Positions 46,721 through 56,700 of a stretch of 64,000 bases of DNA are shown here, one piece after another. The stretch comes from Bacteroidales bacterium (lineage in GTDB: Bacteria; Bacteroidota; Bacteroidia; Bacteroidales; F082): positions 1-64,000 of the forward strand of contig JAFUVT010000024.1 in NCBI GenBank assembly GCA_017477425.1. Reading direction: 5' to 3'. The position numbers and the translations under genes are program-made. The stretch's first letter is position 1; every line of letters starts with the position of its first letter. The notes under the pieces are model-generated. The model saw only the letters and a list, made by a program, of their open reading frames with translations, made no database searches and was not told the DNA's origin.

Positions 46721-47110
46721 CGATTCAGGCAGACTGTCGCGGGTCGGGAAAGCCGGCGCGAGGAAAGTCGGGACAGCACAGAGCACCATACTTCTTAACA
46801 GGAAGGTGCCCGAAAGGGTAACAGCAAGTGCCACAGAAACATACCGCCCTGAACCCTGAGCTTGTCGAAGGGTCGAAGGGTAAGGGTGAAAACGCGAGGT
46901 AAGAGCTCACGCGACGGGTGGCGACACTCCGCCGAGGTAAACCTTATGGGCTGCAAGTCCAAGTATAGAGACACTGAAGCCTTCGGGCTTCGAGAGGGCT
47001 GCTCGTCCGTCGTCTCAGGGTAGGGCGCTTGAGCCTGCGGGCGACCGCAGGCCTAGAGAAATGACAGTCGCCCCGCAAGGGGAACAGAATCCCGCTTATT
47101 CGCCTGGGTC
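46721..47110 (+). ncRNA. rnpB: RNase P RNA (class A)
   Basis: The catalytic RNA that trims tRNA 5' ends. Conserved blocks are GAGGAAAGTCGGGACAGCAC then AGAGCA near the 5' end, and ACAGAA with the P4 strand near the 3' end (AAATGACAGTCGCCCC, GGGGAACAGAATCCCGCTTA). CAGGC near 46726 pairs with GCCTG at 47102 as P1. Inside a variable helix a dispersed palindrome (CCCTGAGCTTGTCGAAGGG, 46854-46872) is inserted. A strong terminator follows at 47119-47158. The exact ends are estimated. Confidence 0.93.
46854..46872 (+). repeat. Dispersed palindrome inside rnpB
   Basis: CCCTGAGCTTGTCGAAGGG, the same element as between queC and queD, near 59455, and in the large T9SS gene. It extends a peripheral helix of the RNA. 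Confidence 0.8.
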
Positions 47111-47118
47111 GTTGCTAT

Positions 47119-47158
47119 AAGGAGGTTCCGCTTACGAGCGGGACTTCCTTCGTTTTTT
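47119..47158 (+). terminator. rnpB terminator
   Basis: AAGGAGGTTCCGCT and AGCGGGACTTCCTT form a 14-pair stem (two wobbles) with loop TACG, followed by TTTTTT. Confidence 0.9.
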
Positions 47159-47222
47159 GGGGATTTCTTTTCCGCAGGATAATCTCAGTGTCGAAAAAAA
47201 GTCGTTATTTTGCGGCCGAATT

Positions 47223-47540
47223 ATGAGGAGATGCAAGAAAATAATGCCCTGTTTCTTGTTGGCAGTCTATCTGCCAATATTGTTGGTGGCTTCGTTTCAT
47301 GTGCATACGGCTCCATTGCCGAACTCTAACGTCAATCAAACCGAGGCTGTAACTACCGAGTTGGATGGAAGCGACTGCCTGCTATGCCAGTTCTTGCAAC
47401 TTCCATACAAAGAAGCTGTTCCAGTTTCGCTGTCGGTCAATTTGACTGAAATGAAGGCCTCCGAACAGCTTGTTTCGGCGCTGAAACTTTCGGTCACAGG
47501 CCAAACTCCTTCATTGCGTGCTCCACCAGTCTTGTTGTAA
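47223..47540 (+). CDS. Small exported Cys/His-containing protein
   Basis: The start at 47223 (MRRCKKIMPCFLLAVYLPIL) gives 105 residues with one signal or membrane helix. Then FHVHTA, and further on DCLLCQFLQLPYKE: a His pair and a CxxC that could bind metal. It is not recognised as a named family. It lies 53 bases before a TonB receptor of the ZnuD/heme type and on the same strand, so an operon is likely. I infer a metal- or heme-related accessory role; sequence does not prove it. Confidence 0.6.
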   Translation: MRRCKKIMPCFLLAVYLPILLVASFHVHTAPLPNSNVNQTEAVTTELDGSDCLLCQFLQLPYKEAVPVSLSVNLTEMKASEQLVSALKLSVTGQTPSLRAPPVLL

Positions 47541-47593
47541 ATTTATGGAAATCAACTTATTGAATTTACAAATCTAATAACAAGACTATTATA

Positions 47594-49684
47594 ATGAAAA
47601 AATTATTGTTAGGCTTGTCATTGGCGTGTACATTGCCGATGGCAGCCCAGAGTTTGCCTGACTCTACTGATATGTTTTTCAGGCATTTGGAATTGAAAGA
47701 AGTGATGGTCACAGGCGCATTGGGCGATATGAAGATGAAAGAGTCGCCTATGCCGATTACCATCCTGAAAGCGAAGGAGTTGCGCGAATTGCCTTCCACT
47801 AATCTCATTGATGCCATCGCCCGTCAGCCTGGCGTGGCGCAAATCACCACGGGAAGCGGCATCTCGAAGCCCGTCATTCGTGGCTTGGGCTACAACCGCA
47901 TCGTGGTGGTCAACGACGGTATCAGGCAGGAAGGCCAGCAATGGGGCGACGAGCACGGCATCGAAATCGACGCCAACGAAGTGGGCACGGTGGAAATCCT
48001 GAAAGGGCCCGCCAGCCTGATGTATGGCTCGGATGCTATGGGCGGCGTGTTGGTGTTCAAGAGCCAACCTGTGTTGCCCGAAGGTAGCATCAAGGGAAAT
48101 CTAAATGCTGAATATCAAACCAATAACGGGCTTTTGGGTGGCTCGTTCAATTTGGCGGGCAACCAAAAGGGCTTGATATGGGACGCGCGCTACAGCGAGA
48201 AACACGCCCACGCCTACAAGAACCGCTACGATGGCTATGTGCCTAATTCCCAGTTCGATGAACGTGCCTTCTCGGCCAAGTTGGGCTTGATGCGAGAATG
48301 GGGCTATTCCCATCTGAAATTCGGTTATTACAACGTCAATCCGAGCATCGTGGAGGGTGAGCGCGACACGCTGACGGGGGCTTTGGCTTCCGAGGGCGAG
48401 AAGGAGAAAACCTACTGTCACGGCTTGCCTTATCAGCGGGTTTACCACTACAAGGCGGTTTCGGAGACTTTTGTGGGCCTGAATTCGGGACATTTGAAGC
48501 TTGTCTTTGGCTATCAGCAGAATAGACGCAAGGAATACGAGGAGTCGGCGGACGAATATGGGATGTATCTGCAACTGCACACTTTGAATTATGACGTCCG
48601 TTATGTCACCGAGGAAAGGGCTGGCTGGAAGTTTTCAACGGGCTTGAACGGTATGGGACAGAAGTCGCTGAATCTAGGTGAAGAGTTCCTCATTCCCGAT
48701 TATGGCTTAGTAGATGTAGGCGTTTTTGCCACGGCTTCCAAGTCGCTGAATCGCTGGGACTTGAGTGGCGGACTGCGTTTCGATCATCGTTATTTGGACT
48801 CGAAAGGATTGACGGAAGAAGGCGAGGAGAGATTTGTCGACTTCAAGCGGCATTTCAACGGCGTGACGGGTAGCGTTGGCGCGACTTACGAACTCACCGA
48901 GCGCATCGGACTGAAAATCAATTTGGCGCGTGGTTATCGTGCGCCCAACATCAGCGAATTGGCCTCCAACGGCGAGCACGAGGGCTCTTTGCGCTATGAG
49001 ATTGGCAACCGCAATTTCAGTCCCGAGACCAGCTGGCAGGCGGATTTTGGCTTCGATTTTGCCACGGAACATTTGGAGCTGCAAGGAGCTTTCTTTGCCA
49101 ACCGCATTCAGGATTACATCTACCTGCATCGCATCGACAGCGTAATCGAGCCTGATTTGATGACCTTTGAATATGCCCAAGGCGATGCCTTGTTGTGGGG
49201 CTTTGAGGCAGGCTTGGACTTCCATCCTTTCCACGCTTTGCACTTTGGGGCCAGCTTCTCCTACGTCAACGCGCAGCTGTTGCATCAACCTGAAGAGATG
49301 CGCTACCTGCCGATGACGCCGGCGCCGCGTCTTTCGGCCGACGTGAAATATGAATTGTCGCACGACGCCAAGGTGTTCAACAATGCCTATGTCGCCATCC
49401 AAGCGGATTGGTACTGGCGGCAAGACCATTGTTTTTCGGCCTACGGCACCGAGACGACGACCCCGTCCTACCTCTTGTTAGGACTTTCGGCGGGTAGCGA
49501 TGTGCTGTTGAAAGGCAAGAAAATCGCTGAGCTCCATTTGATGGTCGACAATTTGACCGATGTCTGCTATCAGGACCATCTGAGCCGACTGAAATATGCC
49601 GATTTGAATGTCGTCACAGGTCGGCGCGGCGTGTTCAATATGGGGCGGAACGTTGTTTTCAGGGTGTCCATCCCCATCGGTTGA
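47594..49684 (+). CDS. TonB-dependent receptor, ZnuD/HmuR-like
   Basis: 696 residues. The signal MKKLLLGLSLACTLPMAAQ is followed by a short N-terminal stretch and the plug (DAIARQPGVAQITTGSGISK, then RGLGYNRIVVVNDGIRQEG, with EILKGPASLMYGSDAMGG). The barrel contains GYRAPNISELASNGEHEGSL and RYEIGNRNFSPETS, patterns typical of zinc or heme receptors such as ZnuD. It ends in FRVSIPIG without a strong terminal aromatic. It lacks the carboxypeptidase-like domain of the receptor at 22716. It follows the small Cys/His protein. The cobalamin riboswitch lies downstream, so this gene is not under B12 control. Confidence 0.88.
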   Translation: MKKLLLGLSLACTLPMAAQSLPDSTDMFFRHLELKEVMVTGALGDMKMKESPMPITILKAKELRELPSTNLIDAIARQPGVAQITTGSGISKPVIRGLGYNRIVVVNDGIRQEGQQWGDEHGIEIDANEVGTVEILKGPASLMYGSDAMGGVLVFKSQPVLPEGSIKGNLNAEYQTNNGLLGGSFNLAGNQKGLIWDARYSEKHAHAYKNRYDGYVPNSQFDERAFSAKLGLMREWGYSHLKFGYYNVNPSIVEGERDTLTGALASEGEKEKTYCHGLPYQRVYHYKAVSETFVGLNSGHLKLVFGYQQNRRKEYEESADEYGMYLQLHTLNYDVRYVTEERAGWKFSTGLNGMGQKSLNLGEEFLIPDYGLVDVGVFATASKSLNRWDLSGGLRFDHRYLDSKGLTEEGEERFVDFKRHFNGVTGSVGATYELTERIGLKINLARGYRAPNISELASNGEHEGSLRYEIGNRNFSPETSWQADFGFDFATEHLELQGAFFANRIQDYIYLHRIDSVIEPDLMTFEYAQGDALLWGFEAGLDFHPFHALHFGASFSYVNAQLLHQPEEMRYLPMTPAPRLSADVKYELSHDAKVFNNAYVAIQADWYWRQDHCFSAYGTETTTPSYLLLGLSAGSDVLLKGKKIAELHLMVDNLTDVCYQDHLSRLKYADLNVVTGRRGVFNMGRNVVFRVSIPIG

Positions 49685-49737
49685 GTCCCTGTTTCGTTTT
49701 TTGTGCTCCGACCGATTCCCAAGTCAAGAAAATACCG

Positions 49738-49745
49738 TAATTTTG
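49738..49745 (+). promoter_or_regulatory. -7 element for cobalamin riboswitch 1
   Basis: TAATTTTG directly before the riboswitch. Confidence 0.55.
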
Positions 49746-49751
49746 CAGCCG

Positions 49752-49895
49752 TTTTGGTTAAGGGAATGCCGTGCAAATCGGCAACAGTGCCCGCTGCTGT
49801 AAGCCCGCGTAAGGTCTGCCAAACCAAGCCACTGTCCTGGCTCATCCGGATGGGAAGGCGGCAGACTCGGGCGAGTCAGAAGACCTGCCAAACAG
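49752..49895 (+). ncRNA. Cobalamin riboswitch 1
   Basis: Contains AGGGAATGCCGTGCAAATCG, CAACAGTGCCCGCTGCTGT, GCCACTGTCC, GGATGGGAAGGCGGC and AGTCAGAAGACCTGCC, the conserved core and B12 box in the right order. It precedes the DUF4465-containing T9SS gene by about 110 bases. Such riboswitches lower expression when B12 is plentiful. Confidence 0.95.
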
Positions 49896-50006
49896 GTAAT
49901 TCATTGCAAGCCTTCGGGAACAAGGGCGACGCTTAAACGCGGCAATTACGCATCGTTTCTTGCGACGGTTTTGCAGTAGTGGTAAATTCGTAATAATCAT
50001 CAAGTT

Positions 50007-53000
50007 ATGCGAAAAACATTTCTTTTGTTCCTGTCGCTGCTTTCGGCGACTTTTGCAAGTGCTCAACTGTCAGGCACTTACACCATCAACTCCAATGCTT
50101 CACAAAATCCCGACTTCACCTCGCTCAGTGCGGCGGCATCGGCGCTCTCGGCGGGCGTTTCGGGCCAAGTCGTCTTCGAGGTGGCTCCTGGCACCTACGA
50201 GGAGTATGTCACCCTTAACAACATCAGTGGTACTGGTGCATCCAACCGCGTCATTTTCAGAGGAATGGGTGCCGACAACCAACAAGTCGTGGTGACCAGC
50301 AATGCGGGCTACACCAACAACAGCACCCTCACCCTCGACGGCCCCGATTATGTGACCTTCGAGAATATGACCTTGGCCTCCACTTCCGAAAACACGGCCA
50401 TCGTGGTGACCCTTCGCGGCGGCCTGAGCAACGACCGCTTCGAGAATGTGCGTTTCGTGGGTTGCGTTTCCGATGCCAGCAATACCGACAACAACAAGAA
50501 CTTGGTTTACAGGATCTCTGGCGGCTGGATGGACACCGACAACGCATTCGTGGGCTGCGAATTCGTCAATGGTTTCATCGGCTTGTATTACCAAGGCTCT
50601 GATATGACCCAGTACAACGACGGCCTGGTGGTGGAAAACTGCACCTTCGCCAACCAATGCAGCAAGAGCATCTACGCCACCTTCACCGACCACGTAACGC
50701 TGAGCGGCAACATCATCGACAACGCCAACGACACCCACACCGACTACAACGCCATTGATGTGTTCCGCTGCCGCTATAACTGCCTCATTGAGAACAATGT
50801 GATGACCGTGAACCACCCAACGAAATACGCGACGGTGATGAAAATCCGTCCTTGCACGGGCTCGGCTGCCGAGCCAATTATCATCCGCAACAACATCGTC
50901 AACCTGCAAACGGGAGCCTCCTCGAACTGGTGCTATTCCTTCGACAATGCCGATTGCGACTACATCTATTTTGCCCACAACACGGCCAAAATCAGCGGCT
51001 CGGGCTCGGGCGGCAACCTCTTTGTGCAAAAGGATTGGGAACATTTTTATGCCTATAACAACCTGTTTGTCAACGAGACGAGTGGCTATGTTTTCCGCTT
51101 CAACAATGCTTCAGCCAATCGTTTTTGCGACTACAATCGCGTTTCGTTCGTTGGTAGCAATGTCGGCATCTATGCGGGAACCGACTGCGCCACATTGAGT
51201 GATTGGACGGCGGCTACGGGTTTCGACTCCCATTCGGAAACTTGCACGCCCGAGTTTGTCGGCAGCAACGACTTGCACATCACCGCTGCCGACGGCCTCA
51301 CCGTGGCGCATCCTTTGGATTATGTGACGACCGACATTGATGGCGAGGACCGTTCCAACACGCCTTGTGCCGGTGCCGATGAGTACGAGAGTGGCACCAA
51401 CCTGCCGCCCGTCGTGGTTAACCCCATCAGCGACATTTTATTTGAGACTTTCCCTGCCAACCAAACCGTTGACCTCACCAACACTTTCGATGACCCCGAC
51501 GACCCGAATGAGAACATCGTCATCAGCGTGGTGGCCAACACGAATCCGACTTTGGTCGGCGTGACGCTGAACAACCGCAGCCTGCTGGTCGAGCGTTTGC
51601 TTGGCGCGGGCGGAAGCACAACGGTTACCTTGCAGGCAGAAAGCAACGGGCAAACCGTAGAGACTTCGTTTTCAGTGGAGTGTATTGCCGAAGACTTGCC
51701 GCCCGTGGTGCAGAATCCGCTGGCTCCGATCGTCTTTACCGATTATCCGCAAACTTTCACTTTCGACTTGAGCGAGACCTTCGATGATCCCGACAACAAC
51801 AACCAGTTCATCGAAATCACGGTGCAGTCGTGCCCCTCGGTGATTTCGGCTTCCATTGACGGAAACGATATGCTTACTGTGAATCGCTTGACTCCCAATG
51901 CTTTCAGCGGAGAGACCTTGGTGATTCGCGCTACGAGCAATGGCAAGCATGTGGATATGCCGGTCAGCGTTTCGGGCAACGAGGTCGCGATCAATGTGGA
52001 TGTCGCCGACTTTGAGGATGTGGAGCTGGGTTCTAATGGCTATTGGCAAGGGACGGAAGGCGACAACGAGATGCTGAGCCACGGCTGGCTGTTCACCAAT
52101 TATTATAGCGAATACTTTTGGGGCGGCTTTACGGCTTCCAACCATACCGATTTGACCCAAACGGGCATGGGAGCGCAGTACACCGCCGTTACTGGAATCG
52201 GCTGCGATGGCTCTTCGCAATATGCCGTGGCGTATACCTACGGTGCCCAAACGGAGGTCTATGCCGCTGACGGTGAGCCTCATACCGTGACGGGTTGTTA
52301 TGTCACCAACAACCTTTGGGCTTACCAGAATATGCTGGAAGGCGATTATTCCGTGACGCCTTTCGGAGGACCGACGGGCACCGATCCCGACTGGTTCAAG
52401 CTGACCGCCACAGGTAAGAACGCCAACGGCCAAACGGTGGGTACATTGGATTTCTACCTTGCCGACTATCGTTTTGACAATCCCGAGGACGACTACATCC
52501 TCGACACTTGGGAATGGTTCGACCTCAGCCCGTTGGGCGAGGTGGCCAGCATTTCTTTCAGCCTCGAATCCACAAAACAGAACTATGGCGGCATGATTAC
52601 GCCGGCGTATTTCTGCATGGACGATTTCAATGGCGAGGTGACCCCTGTCGACATGCCACCTTATGTGGTCGAACCGTTGAAGGAGATCACGCTCGACGAG
52701 TTCCCACAGACCTATCAGCTGGTTCTTGACGGTGTGGTCACAGATGATGACGACCCAGACGAGTTGATCGAATACAGCTTGGTTTCCAATCCGAGCGAGA
52801 ATCTTCTGTCGGTTGTCATCGAGAACAAAGTCTTGAATTTGACACGCCTACAAAATGAAAATGCAGAGATTACCCTTGTCTTGCGTGCCACAAGCGATGG
52901 ACAGTATGTCGACTTCAATGTGCTGGTCATTCTGAGACAAGTGGAAAGCATCGATGAGAACGCGATGTCTGTCGTGCTTTATCCCAATCCGACCCAAGGA

Positions 53001-53192
53001 AAAGTCACGATTGGCATGGACGTCCAGGATTTCAGATTCGAGATTTTCGATATGATGGGGCAATCAATACTGAAAGGGCAAAGCGAGAGCCCGTCGGTGA
53101 CGCTCGACCTGGGTACGCTTGGCAAAGGTGCCTATCTGGTTTCCATGATAACTGAGGGCAAGCGATGCACACGTAAGCTTATCATCCAATGA
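50007..53192 (+). CDS. T9SS surface protein with DUF4465 (BtuH-like) corrinoid-binding domain
   Basis: 1061 residues. A signal peptide (cut near SAQLSG) leads to a right-handed beta-helix (about residues 30-440, many NNxV and GNIIDN turns). Two Ig/cadherin-like units (PPVVVNPISDILFETFPANQ and PPVVQNPLAPIVFTDYP) precede a DUF4465 domain at about residues 668-875 (YWQGTEGDNEMLSHGWLFTN, FTASNHTDLTQTGMGAQYTA, YGGMITPAYFCMDDF). A third Ig-like unit and a T9SS sorting domain (YPNPTQGKVTIGMDVQDF to the end) close it. DUF4465 is the fold of the B12-binding BtuH lipoproteins of Bacteroides. With the riboswitch upstream, surface capture of corrinoids is likely. Here it is a T9SS-exported fusion, not a lipoprotein. 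A terminator follows. Confidence 0.88.
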   Translation: MRKTFLLFLSLLSATFASAQLSGTYTINSNASQNPDFTSLSAAASALSAGVSGQVVFEVAPGTYEEYVTLNNISGTGASNRVIFRGMGADNQQVVVTSNAGYTNNSTLTLDGPDYVTFENMTLASTSENTAIVVTLRGGLSNDRFENVRFVGCVSDASNTDNNKNLVYRISGGWMDTDNAFVGCEFVNGFIGLYYQGSDMTQYNDGLVVENCTFANQCSKSIYATFTDHVTLSGNIIDNANDTHTDYNAIDVFRCRYNCLIENNVMTVNHPTKYATVMKIRPCTGSAAEPIIIRNNIVNLQTGASSNWCYSFDNADCDYIYFAHNTAKISGSGSGGNLFVQKDWEHFYAYNNLFVNETSGYVFRFNNASANRFCDYNRVSFVGSNVGIYAGTDCATLSDWTAATGFDSHSETCTPEFVGSNDLHITAADGLTVAHPLDYVTTDIDGEDRSNTPCAGADEYESGTNLPPVVVNPISDILFETFPANQTVDLTNTFDDPDDPNENIVISVVANTNPTLVGVTLNNRSLLVERLLGAGGSTTVTLQAESNGQTVETSFSVECIAEDLPPVVQNPLAPIVFTDYPQTFTFDLSETFDDPDNNNQFIEITVQSCPSVISASIDGNDMLTVNRLTPNAFSGETLVIRATSNGKHVDMPVSVSGNEVAINVDVADFEDVELGSNGYWQGTEGDNEMLSHGWLFTNYYSEYFWGGFTASNHTDLTQTGMGAQYTAVTGIGCDGSSQYAVAYTYGAQTEVYAADGEPHTVTGCYVTNNLWAYQNMLEGDYSVTPFGGPTGTDPDWFKLTATGKNANGQTVGTLDFYLADYRFDNPEDDYILDTWEWFDLSPLGEVASISFSLESTKQNYGGMITPAYFCMDDFNGEVTPVDMPPYVVEPLKEITLDEFPQTYQLVLDGVVTDDDDPDELIEYSLVSNPSENLLSVVIENKVLNLTRLQNENAEITLVLRATSDGQYVDFNVLVILRQVESIDENAMSVVLYPNPTQGKVTIGMDVQDFRFEIFDMMGQSILKGQSESPSVTLDLGTLGKGAYLVSMITEGKRCTRKLIIQ

Positions 53193-53229
53193 ACTGTTAT
53201 TCAGTATATATAGATTTTTGAGTGAGTGA

Positions 53230-53254
53230 GGGCAGTCCCAACGGGCTGCCCTTT
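53230..53254 (+). terminator. Terminator of the DUF4465 gene
   Basis: GGGCAG (53230-53235) and CTGCCC (53246-53251) pair, followed by TTT. Confidence 0.7.
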
Positions 53255-53259
53255 CTGAT

Positions 53260-53293
53260 GAAAAAAACCGGCGACAGGAAACCTGTCACCGGT
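53260..53293 (-). terminator. Terminator of the small minus-strand gene
   Basis: On the minus strand ACCGGTGACAGG and CCTGTCGCCGGT pair with one mismatch around TTT and run into seven T residues. Confidence 0.8.
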
Positions 53294-53319
53294 CAACAAT
53301 ATGAAAGAAAAAAAGTATC

Positions 53320-53592
53320 TTATTGCTGATCCTTGTGTTTTTTGCCCACAAGGTAGGCGGCGCCGAGGCCCAAGAGCACGGCGATGCCGCTGCCCAGGGG
53401 AGCGTCTTGGTTGGTCGTCGCGCCGTGGTTAGGCAGCCCGGGGGTGGGGACGATACCGCCTACACTTTCGCGCATGCCGTTGGGTTGTTCAGGCGTGTTG
53501 CCGCGTTGGAACAGTCCGCCGCCGTTGGGGTCAGCGAAAGTAGCGGTGGCGAGGCCGAGAATGATGGTTGCTGTCAGTGCTAACTTTTTCAT
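53320..53592 (-). CDS. Small exported protein with C-terminal membrane anchor
   Basis: 90 residues. The signal MKKLALTATIILGLATATFA is followed by a Pro/Gly/Asn-rich mature part (GGGLFQRGNTPEQPNGMRES). PLGSGIAVLLGLGAAYLVGK then KHKDQQ closes it, a Gly-rich hydrophobic helix with a basic end. This last pattern is common at the end of Bacteroidota surface and gliding-associated proteins, but the function is unknown. It lies downstream of the large T9SS gene on the same strand, beyond a strong hairpin. Confidence 0.7.
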   Translation of the reverse strand: MKKLALTATIILGLATATFADPNGGGLFQRGNTPEQPNGMRESVGGIVPTPGLPNHGATTNQDAPLGSGIAVLLGLGAAYLVGKKHKDQQ

Positions 53593-53650
53593 CGTATGTT
53601 CAATTTATTTGATATTTCTAACTCTTGTTTTCGTATTTAGCTTGTTGTTA

Positions 53651-53726
53651 CTATGGCTTATGGCCTATGGCCCACGCCAACAGTTGGCGCTGCCATCGGC
53701 CATAGGCCATTGGCCATAGGCCATAG
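53651..53726. repeat. Large compound palindrome after the T9SS gene
   Basis: CTATGGCTTATGGCC (53651-53665) pairs at 14 of 15 positions with the inverse sequence ending at 53726. GGCCTATGGCC-type units repeat on both sides, and CGCCAAC-A-GTTGGCG (53675-53689) is a perfect inner palindrome. It touches the stop codon of the T9SS gene at 53727 and may end its transcript or protect its 3' end. Confidence 0.75.
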
Positions 53727-56700
53727 TTACTTCACCACCACCTTCTGCACCTTCACGTCGTTGCCATTAGTGAGGCGGAGGATGTAGAGGCCGGCGGGCT
53801 GGTTGAGGTTGACTTCAGCGTTACCGTTGATTTGCTCCGTGTAGAGCACACGGCCCATCACGTCGATGACTTGCAAAGCAGCCTTGCCTTCGTTGAGGAC
53901 GACGAGTTTGTCGTTACTGAAGAAAGCGAACATGTCGTCGTCGCCATTCGCGTTTCCATTGGTGGAAAACACCAGACGGAAGCGGCTGGCATAGTCGGTC
54001 TTGCGGGCCTCGAAGGTGTAGCTGGCTGGTCCCTGAGCCTGTCGAAGGGCCAGCAGGTCGACGTCGGCACCGGTCATGTTGTCGATGAGGTGCAGATAGT
54101 CGAAAGCGATTTCCTCGTTGGAGAAGGTAAAGGTGTAGTCGCCGTTTTCTTCGGCCTTGAAGTTGACGGGCAGTTCGCCCACGTTGCTTTCGGCGGAGAC
54201 AATGGCGTAGTCCTTGTTCTCTTGCGGGATGTAGACCTTCGTGCTGTTCGGGTTCAGTTGGAACTTGGGCAGCTGTTGACCCTCGTCAAAACGGATGATG
54301 GCACGGTCGATAGTGGTTGCTGAGCCTGTCGAAGCACCACGGTCGTGGGTGACGTTGACGACAAGCTGCTGGTTCTGTTTGGCAGGTTGCGTAGTGCCAA
54401 AAGTCATTTCCTCGCCATCTTGATTGGCAATTACGAAAACACCTTCCATGACTTCAATACTGTTGCCAGTGCCAGCAATAACCTCGGAACCATTATCATT
54501 CATGGTGTAGAATGTCTTTGTGATATAAGCCGTTTGGGCAAAAGGATTGCCAACGAGGTTCCAGCCAGACCATTCAACATCATCTGTCTTGGTCAAGGTT
54601 ACTATGCTGTTGCCACTATAAGGCACCCCTGTAAACTTCAACGTGACATTCTGGCTGTTGGCATAGAGATAGCCTTTGCCAGGTTCAAGGTTGAAGCTTT
54701 CGGCTTTATAGTTTTCCCATTCCAAGCCAATACCATCCGCGAGGGTCGGGTTTTGGTTGAAGCGGTAGAGGTCGTAGCTGTTTGAAAGCATGTCCGTCAC
54801 ATTCTCGGGGCTCACTTCACCGATAGGTGAGGCGATAAGATAATAACGGTCTTTGCTGCCTGCAGTGTAGGCGGTGATGTCCTTAGTGAAGATTTCGCCA
54901 ACATGGACTTGGACGTTGTCGACATACCATGTGCAGCCGCTGGTGCCTGAACCTTTGAATTTGAAGGCAACGTAGAGGTCTTGACCGTTGAAGTCCGATA
55001 ACGAAACCGTGGCGTTTGTTTTTCCTGAAGGCAAATTGTTGCCATCGGCAGCCCAAATGGTTTGGTTGAAATCGTTGTAGGTCATCTCTCCAGTTGAGAC
55101 CACAACTGAGCAGCTTTCGTTGTAAGTGCCGCTGCCGATGAGATGGTCAAATGTGAGTGTCGCATCGCCATTGATGTGCATCTTGGGCAATACCAAGAAA
55201 GCATAACCTTCGTTCCAATAACTGAAGGCTGCACTTGAACCTAAGCCGTTGTTGGAATTCAAATACCAATAGGTATAACCTGACATCTCGTGACTGAACT
55301 TGTTCCAGCAGAGGGGCGGGAAGTCGGAAGTCCCGACGTTTTCGAAGTCTTCGACGAAGGAATGCGTTGCGTCAATGGGCATAACTCCACAGTCTGAGGT
55401 GAAAGTGACGACGTCTGTCCAATCGCTGAAGTCGCCATCGCCGCAGTTGGCGCGAACCTTGACCGAGTAGGTTGTCGCACGTGCCGTCGACAATAAATAG
55501 GAGGGCTCTCCATTGACTTGGATGGTTTGCGAAATGCCGCTGGCCTCGGCGGTCACTTCAAGCTCCCAATTGGTTTCGTCACCGCCAGCTTGCCATGTCA
55601 AAGTGGTTTCGGTTGCGCTGTTGACGGTCGCATCGAGTTCCGTGGGGATGCGGCATGAAGGAATTTCTTCCACCGTGAGGTCGTCAATGTAAAAATAAAT
55701 GTTATTACTACTTGTTCCACATTTAATGGCGATATAGCGGCCATCGCCTTCATAGTTTTCTAAGGTGACGGTAAACTCTGTGTAGTTCGACGAAATGCCT
55801 TCCACATCTGCCACTTTTGTAAAGGTGTTCACATCGGTCGGAGAGGTCATCACACCTATCATGATTGATTGGTTGGTTGAACCCGACTTGGCCCAAAATC
55901 TAATTTGTAAGTCCTTCATTTGGTAAATGTCGTCAATGACCGGCAATATTGCTGTTTCGTTTGCTGAAGCAGAAGTTTTGTACAGGCGCAGACTCTTGCT
56001 TCCACCATGTGCATATGACGAGTAGTCGTATACATAAGGATAATAGGAATAGGAGTATGAACCATATTGATACACAATCCGTGACCAGCACTTAGGCATG
56101 GGATAGCTGGAATATGGAGAAGTTTCAACTGCGCCTTCAAAGTCGCAAGTGTAAGGAAGCGTCAATTCAGCACATTCTGTTGTGAAGTTGGTATTGCTAG
56201 TCCATTGGCTCAAATCGCCATCGCCGCAATCGGCCTGTACGCGTACGTTGTAGGTGGTAACGGGGCTAAGGTTTTCGAGGTTACAGGTGGTGGCATCCGT
56301 TGAAATCGATGTCCATTCGTTGTCCGACGACTTCTTGTATTGCAGATTCCAAGCAGTTTGGTCAGCTTCGCCTGCCGTCCATGTGATGGTGGCTGTTGAC
56401 GAAGTGACATTGCTCGCGGTCAAATTGGTCGGCTGGATGCAGGTGGCCAAAGTAGTGAAATATTTGTAACTGCTCCAAGCACTCATTCCGTCTTCATCGC
56501 CACAATTGGCACGCACGTAAACATAATAGGAAGTCTCGGGAGTCAATCCAGTGAGCGTATACGGATTGGTATTGGCGGCAATGACGGTGCCATTCTCAGG
56601 GTTCGACTGCGTGGTAGTGCTATAGCTGATTTCCCAGGCCTCTTGACCTTCTTCGCCGTTGGTCCAGCCGATGGCGGCACTGTAGGCGGTGATGTCATTT

